A DNA stretch of 64,000 nt from Variovorax sp. N23 (GTDB lineage: Bacteria; Pseudomonadota; Gammaproteobacteria; Burkholderiales; Burkholderiaceae_C): positions 62,001 through 126,000 of the forward strand of contig NZ_JAOOPY010000003.1 in NCBI RefSeq assembly GCF_025486315.1. Direction: 5' to 3'. The notes below the pieces were generated by a model. The model made no database searches and had not been told where the DNA came from. It saw nothing but the letters and a program-made list of their open reading frames with translations. Below, piece by piece: positions 63,975 to 64,000 of this stretch. The position numbers and the translations under genes were made by a program. The first letter of the stretch is position 1, and each line of letters starts with the position of its first letter.

Positions 63975-64000
63975 CCCCTTTTCGCAACCACAGGAGACAA

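Overview
The window is high-GC, densely packed bacterial chromosome. Gene content and order (selO-msrB-yciB-bolA, Liv-type transporters beside acyl-CoA genes, split pqiA, AtuA/AtuA_C pair, an autotransporter with an extended signal peptide) point to a betaproteobacterium of the order Burkholderiales, most likely Comamonadaceae and Variovorax-like. The taxonomic call is inference; the window holds no rRNA. I found no tRNA, insertion sequence, phage gene or CRISPR array.

Layout. (1) 1-2670, minus strand: selO, msrB, yciB and a bolA fragment, a redox and envelope operon. (2) 2831-11192, plus strand: an acyl-CoA ligase, two tandem paralogous substrate-binding proteins each preceded by the same 14-bp palindrome, then livH-livM-livG-livF behind a terminator. 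A TauE/SafE permease faces it. (3) 12236-23978, plus strand: an eleven-gene acyl-CoA catabolic cluster with mostly overlapping or close genes: bifunctional hydratase/dehydrogenase, thiolase, large acyl-CoA dehydrogenase, small membrane protein, Dabb protein, SDR, thioesterase, CurA-like reductase, AidB-like dehydrogenase, GST, SDR. (4) 24021-26482: a secreted protein, then a tandem glycine riboswitch in front of a DadA-type FAD dehydrogenase. (5) 26501-30692: aldo/keto reductase and MFS exporter divergent from a LysR regulator, then ogt and a small secreted protein. (6) 31006-37250: two MFS exporters running into a pqiA-pqiA-pqiB-pqiC intermembrane lipid transport operon. (7) 37276-39970, minus strand: a 25-codon candidate small membrane protein, MATE exporter, DUF2239 protein and a membrane protein. 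(8) 40230-48645: a 1439-residue autotransporter, an OmpA-like lipoprotein, a copper-radical-oxidase lipoprotein fused to two lectin-like domains, and a small lipoprotein. (9) 48606-54461: DUF938 methyltransferase, Tex, fatty acid hydroxylase plus esterase, an EF-hand protein and a frameshifted Ser-rich secreted protein. (10) 54652-59834: OmpR/EnvZ-type two-component system, fasciclin protein, two unknown proteins, sirtuin, HNH protein. (11) 59825-63974: amidohydrolase and LysR regulator divergent from an AtuA/AtuA_C pair; the window ends on a ribosome binding site for the next gene.

The most notable observations are: a 72-bp interspersed GC-rich repeat that sits in frame inside the aidB-like gene and adds 24 residues (another copy lies between livG and livF); a 37-nt sequence shared exactly, in inverted orientation, by the 3' end of ogt and the terminator after the OmpA-like gene; a LivG/LivF pair whose substitutions fall on the same predicted composite ATP site; the oxidase-lectin fusion; and a one-base frame disruption separating a signal peptide from its mature domain.
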